34,693 nucleotides of DNA, from the NCBI GenBank assembly GCA_900313905.1, contig OMTG01000120.1, positions 1-34,693 on the forward strand, read 5' to 3'. Positions 8,573-16,764 of the stretch are shown here, one piece after another. Under the pieces are notes generated by a model. That model had not been told where the DNA came from. It was given only the letters and a program-made list of their open reading frames with translations, and made no database searches. The DNA is from an uncultured Actinomycetes bacterium. GTDB taxonomy: Bacteria > Actinomycetota > Coriobacteriia > Coriobacteriales > Atopobiaceae. A program made the position numbers and the translations under genes. Within the stretch, counting starts at the first letter, position 1, and each line of letters begins with the position of its first letter.

Positions 8573-8706
8573 GTGCCCATTTTATAGGCTTTCTCGGAGC
8601 TGGTGCTTGCCCCCTGTCACGCATATCAGGAAGCATTTGATGTGAGTCCGGTGCTTCTACCCCTCAAGGATTCCGTCCGCAATCAATACGAAGCAAATCA
8701 GGCGCT
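8573..8706. other. Intergenic stretch, nothing recognised except the TATAAA box
   Basis: Apart from the candidate -10 box at 8581-8586, no gene, repeat or structured RNA is seen here. Confidence 0.4.
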
Positions 8707-8985
8707 TTAATCATAGGGAAAGCCCGACGCATCGGGCTTTCCCAGGTGTCGGCCGAAGCCTTCCACCGCACTTGAATTCATCTTACCACGCATGTCTGGG
8801 ACTGCTTTGCTGTAGGTAATGTCATTGCGATAGGCCCTTGAGCGCTTCGATGGTACTGAGGCCAGCGAGATTTCGTTTGGATGGCTATCGATGACGGGGA
8901 TGTGTGAGGGCTTGCAGAACTGGGATAGGAGATAGGCACAAGCCACGAGAAAGAAGCGGGGCCGTGCCGTGCAGGATGTCGGCAT
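8707..8985 (-). pseudogene. Degenerate C-terminal fragment of a DDE transposase
   Basis: A 92-codon frame reads ...LSQFCKPSHIPVIDSHPN... and then KRSRAYRNDITYSKA and AVEGFGRHLG. This resembles the end of IS4/IS5-group DDE transposases, where 'FCRSLGHVPLIDxNPR' is followed by 'RYRERxxxERVNxRLKDEFGGR'. The catalytic glutamate context is eroded and the rest of the transposase is missing. No terminal inverted repeats were found. It marks this island as a former insertion site. The match is from remembered family patterns and is weak. Confidence 0.4.
8716..8743. terminator. Perfect 12-bp hairpin
   Basis: GGGAAAGCCCGA / TCGGGCTTTCCC with a CGCA loop. It lacks a long T tract on either side (minus-strand flank CTATGATT). 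It may be a relic terminator of the transposase fragment that overlaps it. Confidence 0.5.
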
Positions 8986-9200
8986 CTGCTGACAGGAGAT
9001 GATGAGGGGGATGCCCCTCTCCCGCGAGGTTGATACGGATTATGAGTTCGAATATGTGGATGGGTTTCCGCTGATTCCCGACGGAACGGCCGAGGATGAG
9101 AACGGCTTGCATGTGCTTCCAATTATTCTGGAAGGAAATCGACCGGATGGCAGAGGCTGTGAAGGAACCGGAAAACCATGCAGCGGAGCGAATCGGGCCA
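8986..9200. other. Accessory intergenic sequence with only a doubtful short ORF
   Basis: A 79-codon plus-strand frame (8999-9238) containing DYEFEYVDGFPLIPDG runs through here into the repeats. It has no convincing family match and may be the tail of a decayed gene. Nothing else is recognised. Confidence 0.3.
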
Positions 9201-9249
9201 GAACTATAAACGACTATAAAAGCGCGCAGGAACTATAAACGACTATAAA
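9201..9249 (+). repeat. Duplicated 20-bp repeat containing four ACTATAAA boxes
   Basis: The 20-mer GAACTATAAACGACTATAAA occurs exactly at 9201-9220 and 9230-9249, separated by 9 bp. Each copy holds two ACTATAAA boxes 10 bp apart (starts 9203, 9213, 9232, 9242). The 10-bp phase puts paired boxes on one DNA face. It lies at the island edge just past the pdxT terminator. Function unknown. Confidence 0.8.
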
Positions 9250-9275
9250 GCCGCCGCTTTGTAGTCAGCGGCGGC
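9250..9275 (-). terminator. Terminator of pdxS-pdxT
   Basis: A perfect 9-bp stem GCCGCCGCT / AGCGGCGGC (9250-9258 with 9267-9275). On the minus strand it is followed by TTTATAGT. It lies 20 bp beyond the pdxT stop. Confidence 0.8.
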
Positions 9276-9295
9276 TTCTGCTTTCAGGATATGCC

Positions 9296-9886
9296 TCAAA
9301 GCGCAAGGAAGGCCCGATGGATCCTGAGATCTTGGTCGAGCTCAGGGTGGAAGGCGAGGGCGAGCTGGTTTCTCTGCCGCACGGCCACTATCCTCCCATC
9401 TACCACGGAGAGGACCTCTGCCTTGGGGCCAGCCTCCTTGATGAAGGGCGCTCTGATGAATGTCATCGGCACTCCCTCCAGTTTGCCGACCGTCCCTTGC
9501 GTGTGGAAGCTGCCGAGCTGCCTGCCATAGGCGTTGCGGACGACTGTGGCATCGAGGGTGCCGAAATGCTGGGGAGGGCGCACCTGGCCTCTGTCTGCAC
9601 CATCCTCGATGGTGTCCTCGATTCTCTGGGCGAGGAGGATGAGGCCGGCGCAGGTCGCGAGCACAGGCATGCCTTCCTCGATGCGCTCCTTCAGGGGAGC
9701 GAGGAGCCCTTCCTGCCTGAGAAGCCTGCCCTGTACGGTGGATTCCCCACCAGGCAGGACAAGGCGGTTGAAGGGACGCTTCAGGTCTGAAAGCTCACGG
9801 ATCTCGATGCACTGCTCGCCAAGCTCCTCGAGCCTTCTCTCATGCTCGATGAAGGCGCCTTGGAGCGCCAGCACCGCTGTTGCCAT
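9296..9886 (-). CDS. pdxT: PLP synthase glutaminase subunit PdxT
   Basis: Class I glutamine amidotransferase that releases ammonia from glutamine and channels it to PdxS for pyridoxal 5'-phosphate synthesis. The 196-residue protein shows LVLPGGESTVQGRLL (residues 42-56), the nucleophile Cys79 in VLATCAGLILL, and the His180/Glu182 pair in LAFHPEL, so the triad is complete. The ATG at 9886 overlaps the last base of the pdxS TGA. A GTG 3 bp earlier (9889) is an equally possible start. The overlap means translational coupling and balanced subunit synthesis. Expression is probably activated by the divergent PdxR. Confidence 0.97.
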   Translation of the reverse strand: MATAVLALQGAFIEHERRLEELGEQCIEIRELSDLKRPFNRLVLPGGESTVQGRLLRQEGLLAPLKERIEEGMPVLATCAGLILLAQRIEDTIEDGADRGQVRPPQHFGTLDATVVRNAYGRQLGSFHTQGTVGKLEGVPMTFIRAPFIKEAGPKAEVLSVVDGRIVAVRQRNQLALAFHPELDQDLRIHRAFLAL

Positions 9887-10782
9887 CACTGCCCCCGCTC
9901 TGCCATGAGAAGCTCGATCTCATCCTTGTTGATGCCGACCATCGCCTCGCCGAGGTCGCGGGAGAGATAGGCGAGCTTCTCAGGATCGTCCCAGGCGGTG
10001 ACGGCGCCGACGATCGCAGCGGCGCGCTTGGCAGGGTTGCCGCTCTTGAAGATGCCCGAGCCGACGAAGACGCCCTCTGCTCCGAGCTCCATCATGAGGG
10101 CAGCATCGGCAGGGGTCGCGACGCCACCGGCGGCGAAGTTCACGACCGGGAGCTTGCCATGGTCGTGCACGTCCTGAACGAGGGCATAGGGGACCTGGAG
10201 GTCCTTGGCGGCCTCGAAGAGCTCGTCGTCCCGGAGTGCCGTGAGCTCGCGGATCTGGCGCTCGATCTTTCTCATGTGGTGCACAGCCTGGATCACATCT
10301 CCTGTGCCTGGTTCGCCCTTCGTGCGGATCATCGAGGCGCCTTCCTGGATGCGGCGCAGAGCCTCGCCGAGATCGCGGGCCCCGCAGACGAAGGGGACCG
10401 CGAACTGGGTCTTGTCGATGTGGTATACATCATCGGCCGGCGAGAGCACTTCCGACTCGTCGATGTAGTCGATATCGATGGCCTGGAGGATCCTCGCCTC
10501 TGCAATGTGCCCGATCCGGCATTTCGCCATGACCGGGATGCTCACGGCTTCCTGGATGCCCTGGATCATCTTCGGGTCGCTCATGCGGGAGACGCCGCCG
10601 GCAGCGCGGATGTCTGCCGGTATCCGCTCCAGCGCCATGACGGCACAGGCTCCTACCCCCTCGGCGATACGTGCCTGCTCCGGGGTCGTGACGTCCATGA
10701 TGACACCGCCCTTGAGCATCTGGGCAAGCTCGCGGTTCAGCCGGGCGCGCTCAGGGCTCGGCACGGCATTCTTCTCGCTCAT
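9886..10782 (-). CDS. pdxS: PLP synthase subunit PdxS
   Basis: Synthase subunit that builds pyridoxal 5'-phosphate from ribose 5-phosphate, glyceraldehyde 3-phosphate and PdxT-derived ammonia; it forms a dodecamer in known cases. The 298-residue protein has the family's near-invariant segments: [13 protein letters not shown], the Schiff-base Lys87 in [10 protein letters not shown], Lys155 in [11 protein letters not shown], and [20 protein letters not shown]. The ATG at 10782 follows AGAGGGA by a normal gap. The longer in-frame version starting at 10854 is rejected because it runs into the shared promoter. pdxT is translationally coupled downstream. Confidence 0.98.
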   Translation of the reverse strand: MSEKNAVPSPERARLNRELAQMLKGGVIMDVTTPEQARIAEGVGACAVMALERIPADIRAAGGVSRMSDPKMIQGIQEAVSIPVMAKCRIGHIAEARILQAIDIDYIDESEVLSPADDVYHIDKTQFAVPFVCGARDLGEALRRIQEGASMIRTKGEPGTGDVIQAVHHMRKIERQIRELTALRDDELFEAAKDLQVPYALVQDVHDHGKLPVVNFAAGGVATPADAALMMELGAEGVFVGSGIFKSGNPAKRAAAIVGAVTAWDDPEKLAYLSRDLGEAMVGINKDEIELLMAERGQ

Positions 10783-10923
10783 GGTTCCCTCTTTCGCATT
10801 CGTTGCCTTGCTGGTGCATGTGGGTGAGGATAGGAGCATGCTGGTATCGTGCATAGTGCCAGAAAAGCTATTATTTATGGGATCAGAACAAGACCAGATG
10901 ATTGCTTGCGATAGGACCAGACA
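10783..10923. promoter_or_regulatory. pdxS/pdxR divergent control region
   Basis: GACCAGA occurs at 10892-10898 and 10915-10921, with related GATCAGA at 10881-10887 and GCCAGA at 10858-10863. MocR-type PdxR proteins bind repeats between their own gene and pdxST, so these direct repeats are candidate operators. An AT-rich ATTATTTATGG segment (10870-10880) could hold a promoter. The pairing with PdxR is inferred from position. Confidence 0.55.
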
Positions 10924-12354
10924 ATGCTCGACTACGATCTTTCCAGCCGGGGGAGCCTGAGCCGCTTTGAGTACCTCTACCGCCGGATCAGGGACGATAT
11001 CGCCTCCGGCACGCTGGCGGCAGACGAGAAGCTCCCCTCCAAGCGCCAGCTCTCGCGCCAGTGGGGCGTCTCCCTGATCACGGTCGAGAGCGCCCTGGGG
11101 CAGCTTGTAGCAGAAGGCTATCTGATTGCGAAGGAGCGGCGTGGCTACTACGTGGCGAGCCTGGGGAAGCTTCCCTCACCGACAGCTCGTCCGCTCCCCG
11201 AGCATGTGCCTGGTACGTTCCGGGAGCAGCTCCAGATCGACACCTCGCGGCTGCCGGTCCAGCCCGATGCTGGTGCCCTGGCGCTCTGGGAGCGGAGCCT
11301 GAGGGGCGTCCTTGCAGGAGAGGACCTCGATGAGGCATTCTCGGCGCTCACGCCCCAGGGGCTGCCCCGCCTCCAGGCAGATATCGCCCACCTTGTCGCC
11401 CATACGCGCGGCATGCAGGTAGATCCAGGCCAGATCGTGGTCGGGGCGGGCGCCCAGGTGCTCTATCAGCTCGTGGCAGAGCTCTTGGGGGCAGATGCTG
11501 TCTGCGCTGTGGAGGATCCGGGATTTCCGCGCATCGCGAAGACCTACGAGGCGGCAGGGAGGCGTGCCGTGCCCTGCCGGCTCGACGGGGAAGGGATCCG
11601 TATGGAGGACCTGGAGGCGAGCGGCGCCACGATCGTGCATGTGATGCCCTCGCATCAGTTCCCCACGGGCCGGGTCACGAGCATCGCCCGCCGCTACGAG
11701 CTTCTGGGCTGGGCTTCGGAGGATCCTGCCCGCCTCATCGTCGAGGATGACTATGACTGCGAGTTTCGTCTGGCGGGACATCCGATACCCTCGCTTGCGA
11801 GCATCGATGCGGAAGGCAAGACCATCTATATCGGGACCTTCTCGAAAAGCCTGGGGCCGGTCGTGCGTGCTGCCTATGCGGTGCTGCCGCCTGCAGTGGC
11901 TGCACGCTTCCAGGAGCGGCTCTCCTTCGCTGCCGGCACCCTGGGCGTGATCGACCAGCTGGCGCTTGCCAGGATGCTCGAAGATGGGAGCTACGAGAGC
12001 CATGTGGCACGCTACCGGAGGCAGGTGAAGGAGCGGCGCGACCTCCTGATGGGGGAGCTTGCCTCTGCCTTGGGGGAGTCTGCCACCTTCGAGGAGGCGG
12101 ACTCAGGCCTCCATATGGTGCTTGCGCTGTCGCTCTCCGAGGCATGGCAGGGACGCGAGCGGGAGGCAGAGGAGCGGCTTGTGGCTGCTGCCCGGAAGGA
12201 GGGCGTGGGCTTGGCCGCCCTCTCCTCCTATGCCCGGCTTCCAATCTCCAGGGACGGACATGCCCGCTTCGTCCTCCAGTATGAGCGGCTCAGCGAAGGC
12301 GATATCAGGCGCTTCGCCCGGATTATCGGGGAGCTTGCCGAAAAGGAGCTCTAG
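10924..12354 (+). CDS. pdxR: MocR/GntR-family PLP-responsive regulator PdxR
   Basis: Transcription factor with an N-terminal GntR winged helix (residues ~14-80: [30 protein letters not shown]) fused to a fold-type I aminotransferase domain. PLP binds through Lys308 in [20 protein letters not shown], the cofactor-ring region, is also seen. At 476 residues it is the normal length. It is divergent from pdxST, the classical arrangement in which PdxR activates pdxST and represses itself when PLP is low. It starts soon after the repeated GACCAGA boxes and has no strong ribosome binding site. The gene ends only 3 bp from the stop of the convergent ArsC-like gene, with no terminator between them. Confidence 0.92.
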   Translation: MLDYDLSSRGSLSRFEYLYRRIRDDIASGTLAADEKLPSKRQLSRQWGVSLITVESALGQLVAEGYLIAKERRGYYVASLGKLPSPTARPLPEHVPGTFREQLQIDTSRLPVQPDAGALALWERSLRGVLAGEDLDEAFSALTPQGLPRLQADIAHLVAHTRGMQVDPGQIVVGAGAQVLYQLVAELLGADAVCAVEDPGFPRIAKTYEAAGRRAVPCRLDGEGIRMEDLEASGATIVHVMPSHQFPTGRVTSIARRYELLGWASEDPARLIVEDDYDCEFRLAGHPIPSLASIDAEGKTIYIGTFSKSLGPVVRAAYAVLPPAVAARFQERLSFAAGTLGVIDQLALARMLEDGSYESHVARYRRQVKERRDLLMGELASALGESATFEEADSGLHMVLALSLSEAWQGREREAEERLVAAARKEGVGLAALSSYARLPISRDGHARFVLQYERLSEGDIRRFARIIGELAEKEL

Positions 12355-12357
12355 GCC

Positions 12358-12699
12358 CTATTCCCAGGTCTTCCAGACATCGGGGGCATAGCCGACCGTA
12401 GCCTGGCGTCCATTGCGCACGACGGGGAGGGCAATCACCTGCTGGTTCTCGAGGAGGACGTCCTGGAGCATGGATTTCGGCGTGTGCTGGACGAGTGTCA
12501 GGGCATAGCCATCCTTTGCCTTGGGATCGATCAGGTGCTCGATGCCGCCCACCGCCTGGGCGACCGAGGCGAGCTCTCCTTTCGACATCCCCTTCTCCTT
12601 CATATCGATGTACTGGAAGCGGATGCGGCGCTCCTTGAACCAGCGCTCCGCCTTCTTCGCGTCGTTGCTCTTCTTCGTGCCGAATATCTGTATGTTCAT
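12358..12699 (-). CDS. ArsC/Spx/YffB-family protein lacking the catalytic cysteine
   Basis: Thioredoxin-fold protein of the arsenate reductase-like family, 113 residues. The start at 12699 follows GGAGCGG; the longer frame from 12735 is rejected. Seen: MNIQIFGTKKSNDAKKAERWFKER (residues 1-24), then FQYIDMKEKGMSKGEL and the family PVVRNG loop near residue 94. In ArsC, Spx and YffB the redox Cys follows the first strand (G-x-x-x-C-x-x). Here the position is Ser10 (GTKKSND), and no other cysteine occurs in the protein. Thiol-based arsenate reduction is therefore unlikely, and a binding or regulatory role is more probable. The family call is secure; the function is not. Confidence 0.85.
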   Translation of the reverse strand: MNIQIFGTKKSNDAKKAERWFKERRIRFQYIDMKEKGMSKGELASVAQAVGGIEHLIDPKAKDGYALTLVQHTPKSMLQDVLLENQQVIALPVVRNGRQATVGYAPDVWKTWE

Positions 12700-12800
12700 G
12701 CACCGCTCCGATCTGTCCTGCTGCTTTCTTTCCATGGTACGCGAACCGATGGCGGACTGCCGTGCCGTTCACACGCCTTTGGCTGCCATCCGCCAGAAAC

Positions 12801-12850
12801 AATCACTGAACATGGCTGTTTATGGTTGAAATTGACCGATTGATGTTCCA
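12801..12850 (+). promoter_or_regulatory. Candidate operator of the fructose operon
   Basis: Inverted GAACAT (12808-12813) and ATGTTC (12843-12848) flank three TTGA repeats (12826, 12832, 12839) upstream of fruR. Position suggests autoregulation by the DeoR-type FruR. No convincing -10/-35 pair was fixed. Confidence 0.4.
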
Positions 12851-12884
12851 TACTGCACTCAGCAACCAGCGGAGGAGGATGAAG

Positions 12885-13646
12885 ATGCTCGCAACCGAGA
12901 GACAGGACATGATCTGCAGGCTTGTCGCAGAGCGGGGCAGCGTCACGACCCCTGAGCTCATGGCAGCGCTCGATGCCTCGGAATCGACGATCCGGCGCGA
13001 TCTTGCCGCACTGAACCGGATGCGCAAGGTCGTCCGTGTCCATGGTGGCGCCTGCGCCCCAAAGAAGCATATGGTCATCCAGGATTCGTCCGTTGCCCAG
13101 AAGCGCACGGTGAACCTCTCGGCGAAGGAGCGCATCGCCACCTATGCCGCGACGCTCGTGAAGCCCGATGACTTCGTCTACATCGATGCCGGGTCCTCCA
13201 CGATGCAGCTCGTGGAGGCGCTGGCAGAGCCAGGTGCCACCTATGTGACGAACTCCCTTCCCCATGCCCTGGCGCTCCTGTCCAAGGGATTCAAGACCTA
13301 TCTGCTCGGCGGCATGGTCAAGCCAGTTACCGAAGCGGTCGTAGGGGAGGATGCCATAGCCTCTCTGGAGCGCCTACACTTTACCGTAGGATTCTGGGGG
13401 ACCAATGGCATCTCGCTCGAGGCCGGGTTCACGACGCCCGAGCTCAGCGAGGCAAAGGTCAAGGAAGTCAGCATCAGGCATACGCAGTCGGCGTATATCC
13501 TGGCAGACTCCAGCAAGTTCGACCAGGTATCCCTCGTCACCTTCGCTCCCTTTGATAGCGCTTCGATCATCTGCGACCACGTCGACCAAGACAGTGCCTA
13601 TAGCAATGCAGAGAACATTGTGGACCTAGAGGAGGAGCACCAATGA
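12885..13646 (+). CDS. fruR: DeoR-family transcriptional regulator of the fructose operon
   Basis: Repressor of the fru operon, 253 residues. The ATG at 12885 is used because GGAGGAGG ends 6 bp before it; an ATG directly abutting that site is too close. Residues 1-57 form the DeoR helix-turn-helix (TERQDMICRLVAERGSVTTPELMAAL, STIRRDLAAL), then VVRVHGGA, the typical boundary. The C-terminal DeoRC sugar-phosphate sensor domain shows VYIDAGSSTMQLVEAL and AYILADSSKFDQVSLVTF, the effector-binding pattern. The stop overlaps the fruK start as ATGA. Fructose 1-phosphate is the usual inducer of such regulators; here this is inferred from the operon. Confidence 0.93.
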   Translation: MLATERQDMICRLVAERGSVTTPELMAALDASESTIRRDLAALNRMRKVVRVHGGACAPKKHMVIQDSSVAQKRTVNLSAKERIATYAATLVKPDDFVYIDAGSSTMQLVEALAEPGATYVTNSLPHALALLSKGFKTYLLGGMVKPVTEAVVGEDAIASLERLHFTVGFWGTNGISLEAGFTTPELSEAKVKEVSIRHTQSAYILADSSKFDQVSLVTFAPFDSASIICDHVDQDSAYSNAENIVDLEEEHQ

Positions 13647-14551
13647 TCTACACCGTCACCTTCAATCCGTCGATTGACTACATCGTGCGGATGCCCCAGC
13701 TCACGCCGGGCGAGATCAACCGTGTCACGTATGAGGATGTCCTGCCAGGCGGCAAGGGCATCAATGTGAGCATCGTCCTTTCCAACCTCGGCCATGAGTC
13801 GACCGCGCTCGGATTCGTCGCAGGCTTCACCGGCCGCGAGATCGAGGACCGCATGAAGGGCTATGGCGCGAAGTGCGACTTCATCCAGGTGAAGGAAGGC
13901 ATGAGCCGCATCAACGTGAAGATCAAGGCCGAGGAGGAGACCGAGATCAACGGCATCGGCCCCAAGATCTCCGAGGAGGACATCGAGTCCCTCTACCAGA
14001 AGCTCGACGCCCTCGTCGCAGGCGATACCCTCGTGATTGCCGGCTCTGTCCCCTCGATGCTGCCCTCCGACATGTACGAGCGCATCATGAGCAGGCTCGA
14101 TGGCCGTGGCATCAACATCGTCGTCGACGCCGAGCGCGACCTGCTCGTGAAGGTCCTCCAGTACCATCCGTTCCTGATCAAGCCGAACAACCATGAGCTC
14201 GGTGCGATCTTCGACGTGGAGCTCGAGAAGCGCGAAGAGGTCGTCCCCTATGCGAAGAAGCTCCAGGAGAAGGGCGCCCGCAACGTGCTGATCTCCATGG
14301 CTGGCGAGGGCGCCGTGCTCGTCCCGGAGAAGGGCGATGTGGTGATGAGCGAGGCCCCGAAGGGCAAGGTCGTGAACTCGGTCGGCGCAGGCGACTCCAT
14401 GGTCGCAGGCTTCATCGCCGGCTACCAGGAGAGCGACGGCGACTATGCGACCGCATTCCGCATGGGCGTCTGCACGGGCTCGGCTAGCGCATTCTCGCCG
14501 AAGCTCGCGACCCGTCCTGAGGTCGAGGCGCTGCTGGCGACCTTGAAGTAG
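13643..14551 (+). CDS. fruK: 1-phosphofructokinase
   Basis: PfkB-family kinase converting fructose 1-phosphate, the product of the fructose PTS, to fructose 1,6-bisphosphate. The 302-residue protein begins with MIYTVTFNPSIDYIVR and has GGKGINVSIVLSNLG near residue 37 (first PfkB signature). NSVGAGDSMVAGF contains the catalytic base Asp251. The IKPNNHELG segment near residue 187 is also typical. It starts inside the fruR stop codon and is followed by a 111-bp gap with hairpins before fruA. Confidence 0.97.
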   Translation: MIYTVTFNPSIDYIVRMPQLTPGEINRVTYEDVLPGGKGINVSIVLSNLGHESTALGFVAGFTGREIEDRMKGYGAKCDFIQVKEGMSRINVKIKAEEETEINGIGPKISEEDIESLYQKLDALVAGDTLVIAGSVPSMLPSDMYERIMSRLDGRGINIVVDAERDLLVKVLQYHPFLIKPNNHELGAIFDVELEKREEVVPYAKKLQEKGARNVLISMAGEGAVLVPEKGDVVMSEAPKGKVVNSVGAGDSMVAGFIAGYQESDGDYATAFRMGVCTGSASAFSPKLATRPEVEALLATLK

Positions 14552-14558
14552 GAACCAC

Positions 14559-14574
14559 CTGCCCGAAAGGGCAG
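14559..14574 (+). other. GNRA-loop hairpin between fruK and fruA
   Basis: CTGCCC and GGGCAG pair around a GAAA tetraloop. No T tract follows, so it is more likely an mRNA-stability or processing element than a terminator. A second weaker CACGCC/GGGCGTG pairing lies just downstream, ahead of the fruA ribosome binding site. Confidence 0.5.
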
Positions 14575-14662
14575 AGACCATACAGAAGCCACGCCTGCTT
14601 GTGGCAGGGCGGGCGTGTGCACAGGCAGCAGCTGCTGCCGAAGAGCAAGAAGGGGGAGCAAC

Positions 14663-16627
14663 GTGAAGATCACGGATCTGCTCAAGCCTGAGGGGATCAA
14701 GGTGGGCGCCACGGCGACAAGCCAGGATGACGCAATCAACCAGCTGATCGCCCTGCAGGACATGTCGGGCAACATCAACGATACGGTCGAATACAAGAAG
14801 GCCATCCTTGCCCGCGAGGCCGAGTTCTCGACGGCCGTCGGCGACGGCATCGCCATCCCGCATGCCAAGACGGCTGCGGTGAAGCGTCCGGGCCTGGCTG
14901 CGATGACGGTGCCGGGAGGCGTCGACTGGAACGCTCCAGACGACCAGCCGGCCGACCTGATGTTCATGATCGCCGCACCGGAAGGACAGAACAACGCCCA
15001 TCTGGAGATGCTCGCCGAGCTCTCCAAGCTCCTGATGCACCAGGAGTTCGCCGATGCCCTGCGTGCTGCGAAGACGCCTGAGGAGTTCATGGCTGTCATC
15101 GACAACGCCGAGGCGAAGCGCGAGGCAGCCGATGCTGCCAAGGCAGCTCCTGAGGCAGTGGCAGCTGCAGGATACCCTGAGGTCCTTGCCATCACCGCCT
15201 GCCCGACCGGCATCGCCCACACCTACATGGCAGCCGAGAACCTGGAGAAGAAGGCCAAGGAGATGGGCATCACGCTCAAGGCCGAGACCCAGGGCTCTGT
15301 CGGCGCCAAGAACATCCTCACGGCCGATGAGATCGCCCATGCAAAGGGCATCATCATCGCAGCCGACAAGAATGTCGACCGCGCCCGCTTCGGCGGCAAG
15401 CAGGTCCTCTCCACGAACGTCTCCGCTGGCATCAACGAGCCGGAGAAGCTGATCCAGACCATCCTCGACGGCAAGGCGCCGATTCAGGAGGGCTCCGCTG
15501 TCACGGCCTCCGAGACGTCGGGCGAGAAGGACTCCGCCTGGCACGTGATCTACAAGCACCTGATGAACGGCGTCAGCCACATGCTCCCCTTCGTGATCGG
15601 TGGCGGCATCCTGACGGCCATCGCCTTCCTCGTCGACCAGCCGGGCCTCGGCACCTCGCTCTATGGCTCCTCGATCCCGGCAGCAGCCTTCTTCAAGACC
15701 ATCGGCAACGAGGCCTTCGGCATGATGCTGCCGATCCTTGCTGGCTTCATCGCGATGTCGATCGCCGATCGCCCGGGCCTTGCCCCTGGCATCGTCGGCG
15801 GCCTCTTCGCCAAGTCGGGCTATAGCCTGACCTACATCACCCTGATGAACACCGATCCTGAGGCAGCTGCGGCATCCTGCATCTCCGGCGGCTTCATCGC
15901 CGCCCTCTTTGCCGGCTTTGCGGCAGGCTACATCGTTCTCGGTATCGAGAAGCTCTGCGACCACATGCCCTCCTCGCTCGAGGGCATCAAGCCGATGCTC
16001 ATCTATCCTCTGCTCGGCACGCTTGCCATCGGTGCCGTCATGTTCGTCCTGAACCCGATCTTCGGTGCCATCAACACCGGCCTCAACAACTGGCTGAATG
16101 GCATGGGCACCACGAACATCGTCCTGCTCGGCGCAGTCGTCGGCGGCATGATGTCGATCGATATGGGCGGCCCGTTCAACAAGGCAGCCTATGTCTTCGG
16201 CACCGGCGCCCTTGCTGCGGGCACCGAGGTTGGCCAGGTCATCATGGCTTCCGTTATGGTCGGTGGCATGGTTCCTCCTCTGGCGATCGCCCTCTCCACC
16301 ACCTTCTTCAAGAACAAGTGGTCCAAGGCCGATCGTGACGCTGGCATCGTGAACTACATCATGGGCCTCTCCTTCATCACCGAGGGTGCCATCCCGTTCG
16401 CAGCTGCCGACCCGGGCCATGTGCTCCCGTCCTGCATCATCGGCTCCGCCCTTGCAGGTGCCCTCTCTGCAGCCTTCGGCTGCACGAGCCCTGCTCCCCA
16501 CGGCGGCGCCTGGGTCATTGCCGTCATCGGCAACCCGGTCATGTACCTGGTGGCCTTGGCTGCTGGCGCCCTCGTCGCCTGCCTCATCCTCTCCCTCTGG
16601 AAGAAGCCGTATACGGCCGAGGCATAG
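14663..16627 (+). CDS. fruA: PTS fructose transporter, IIABC fusion
   Basis: Imports fructose and phosphorylates it at C1. The GTG at 14663 follows GGGGGAG by 5-6 bp and gives 654 residues. Domain order: IIA (residues ~1-150) with phospho-His67 in GDGIAIPHAKT; IIB (~172-275) with phospho-Cys180 in VLAITACPTGIAHTYMAAE; membrane IIC (~295-650) with many hydrophobic segments, starting HLMNGVSHMLPFVIGGG. The linker EAKREAADAAKAAPEAVAAAG between IIA and IIB is Ala/Glu-rich. All three phosphotransfer components are in one chain, so only EI and HPr are needed from elsewhere. Together with fruR and fruK it makes a complete fructose utilisation operon closed by a strong terminator. Confidence 0.97.
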   Translation: MKITDLLKPEGIKVGATATSQDDAINQLIALQDMSGNINDTVEYKKAILAREAEFSTAVGDGIAIPHAKTAAVKRPGLAAMTVPGGVDWNAPDDQPADLMFMIAAPEGQNNAHLEMLAELSKLLMHQEFADALRAAKTPEEFMAVIDNAEAKREAADAAKAAPEAVAAAGYPEVLAITACPTGIAHTYMAAENLEKKAKEMGITLKAETQGSVGAKNILTADEIAHAKGIIIAADKNVDRARFGGKQVLSTNVSAGINEPEKLIQTILDGKAPIQEGSAVTASETSGEKDSAWHVIYKHLMNGVSHMLPFVIGGGILTAIAFLVDQPGLGTSLYGSSIPAAAFFKTIGNEAFGMMLPILAGFIAMSIADRPGLAPGIVGGLFAKSGYSLTYITLMNTDPEAAAASCISGGFIAALFAGFAAGYIVLGIEKLCDHMPSSLEGIKPMLIYPLLGTLAIGAVMFVLNPIFGAINTGLNNWLNGMGTTNIVLLGAVVGGMMSIDMGGPFNKAAYVFGTGALAAGTEVGQVIMASVMVGGMVPPLAIALSTTFFKNKWSKADRDAGIVNYIMGLSFITEGAIPFAAADPGHVLPSCIIGSALAGALSAAFGCTSPAPHGGAWVIAVIGNPVMYLVALAAGALVACLILSLWKKPYTAEA

Positions 16628-16652
16628 GAACGAGATCCATATCGGCACGGAC

Positions 16653-16686
16653 AAGGGAAGCATCTCTTCGGAGGTGCTTCCCTTTC
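16653..16686 (+). terminator. Terminator of the fru operon
   Basis: A 14-bp stem AAGGGAAGCATCTC / GAGGTGCTTCCCTT closed by the very stable TTCG tetraloop (16667-16670), followed by TTTCG. It lies 26 bp after the fruA stop. Confidence 0.9.
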
Positions 16687-16764
16687 GCTGCGGCCGGTGG
16701 GAGATGCGCGCTTGCGGCGCTGGGCCATTCGGGGAATACTCAATACGACGGAAGGAGGCCTCCT

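Noticed and set aside
8999-9238. 79-codon frame as a gene
   Set aside because: No family resemblance and its 3' end runs into the duplicated repeat; kept only as a possible remnant in the gap description.
14559-14574. Hairpin between fruK and fruA as a terminator
   Set aside because: No T tract follows and the genes form one functional operon; listed as an mRNA element instead.
13598-16663. Very long minus-strand frame (1021 codons) opposite fruK-fruA
   Set aside because: Composition-driven antisense frame of high-GC coding DNA; translation is His/Asp/Arg-rich with no family motif, whereas the plus strand encodes clear FruK and FruA.
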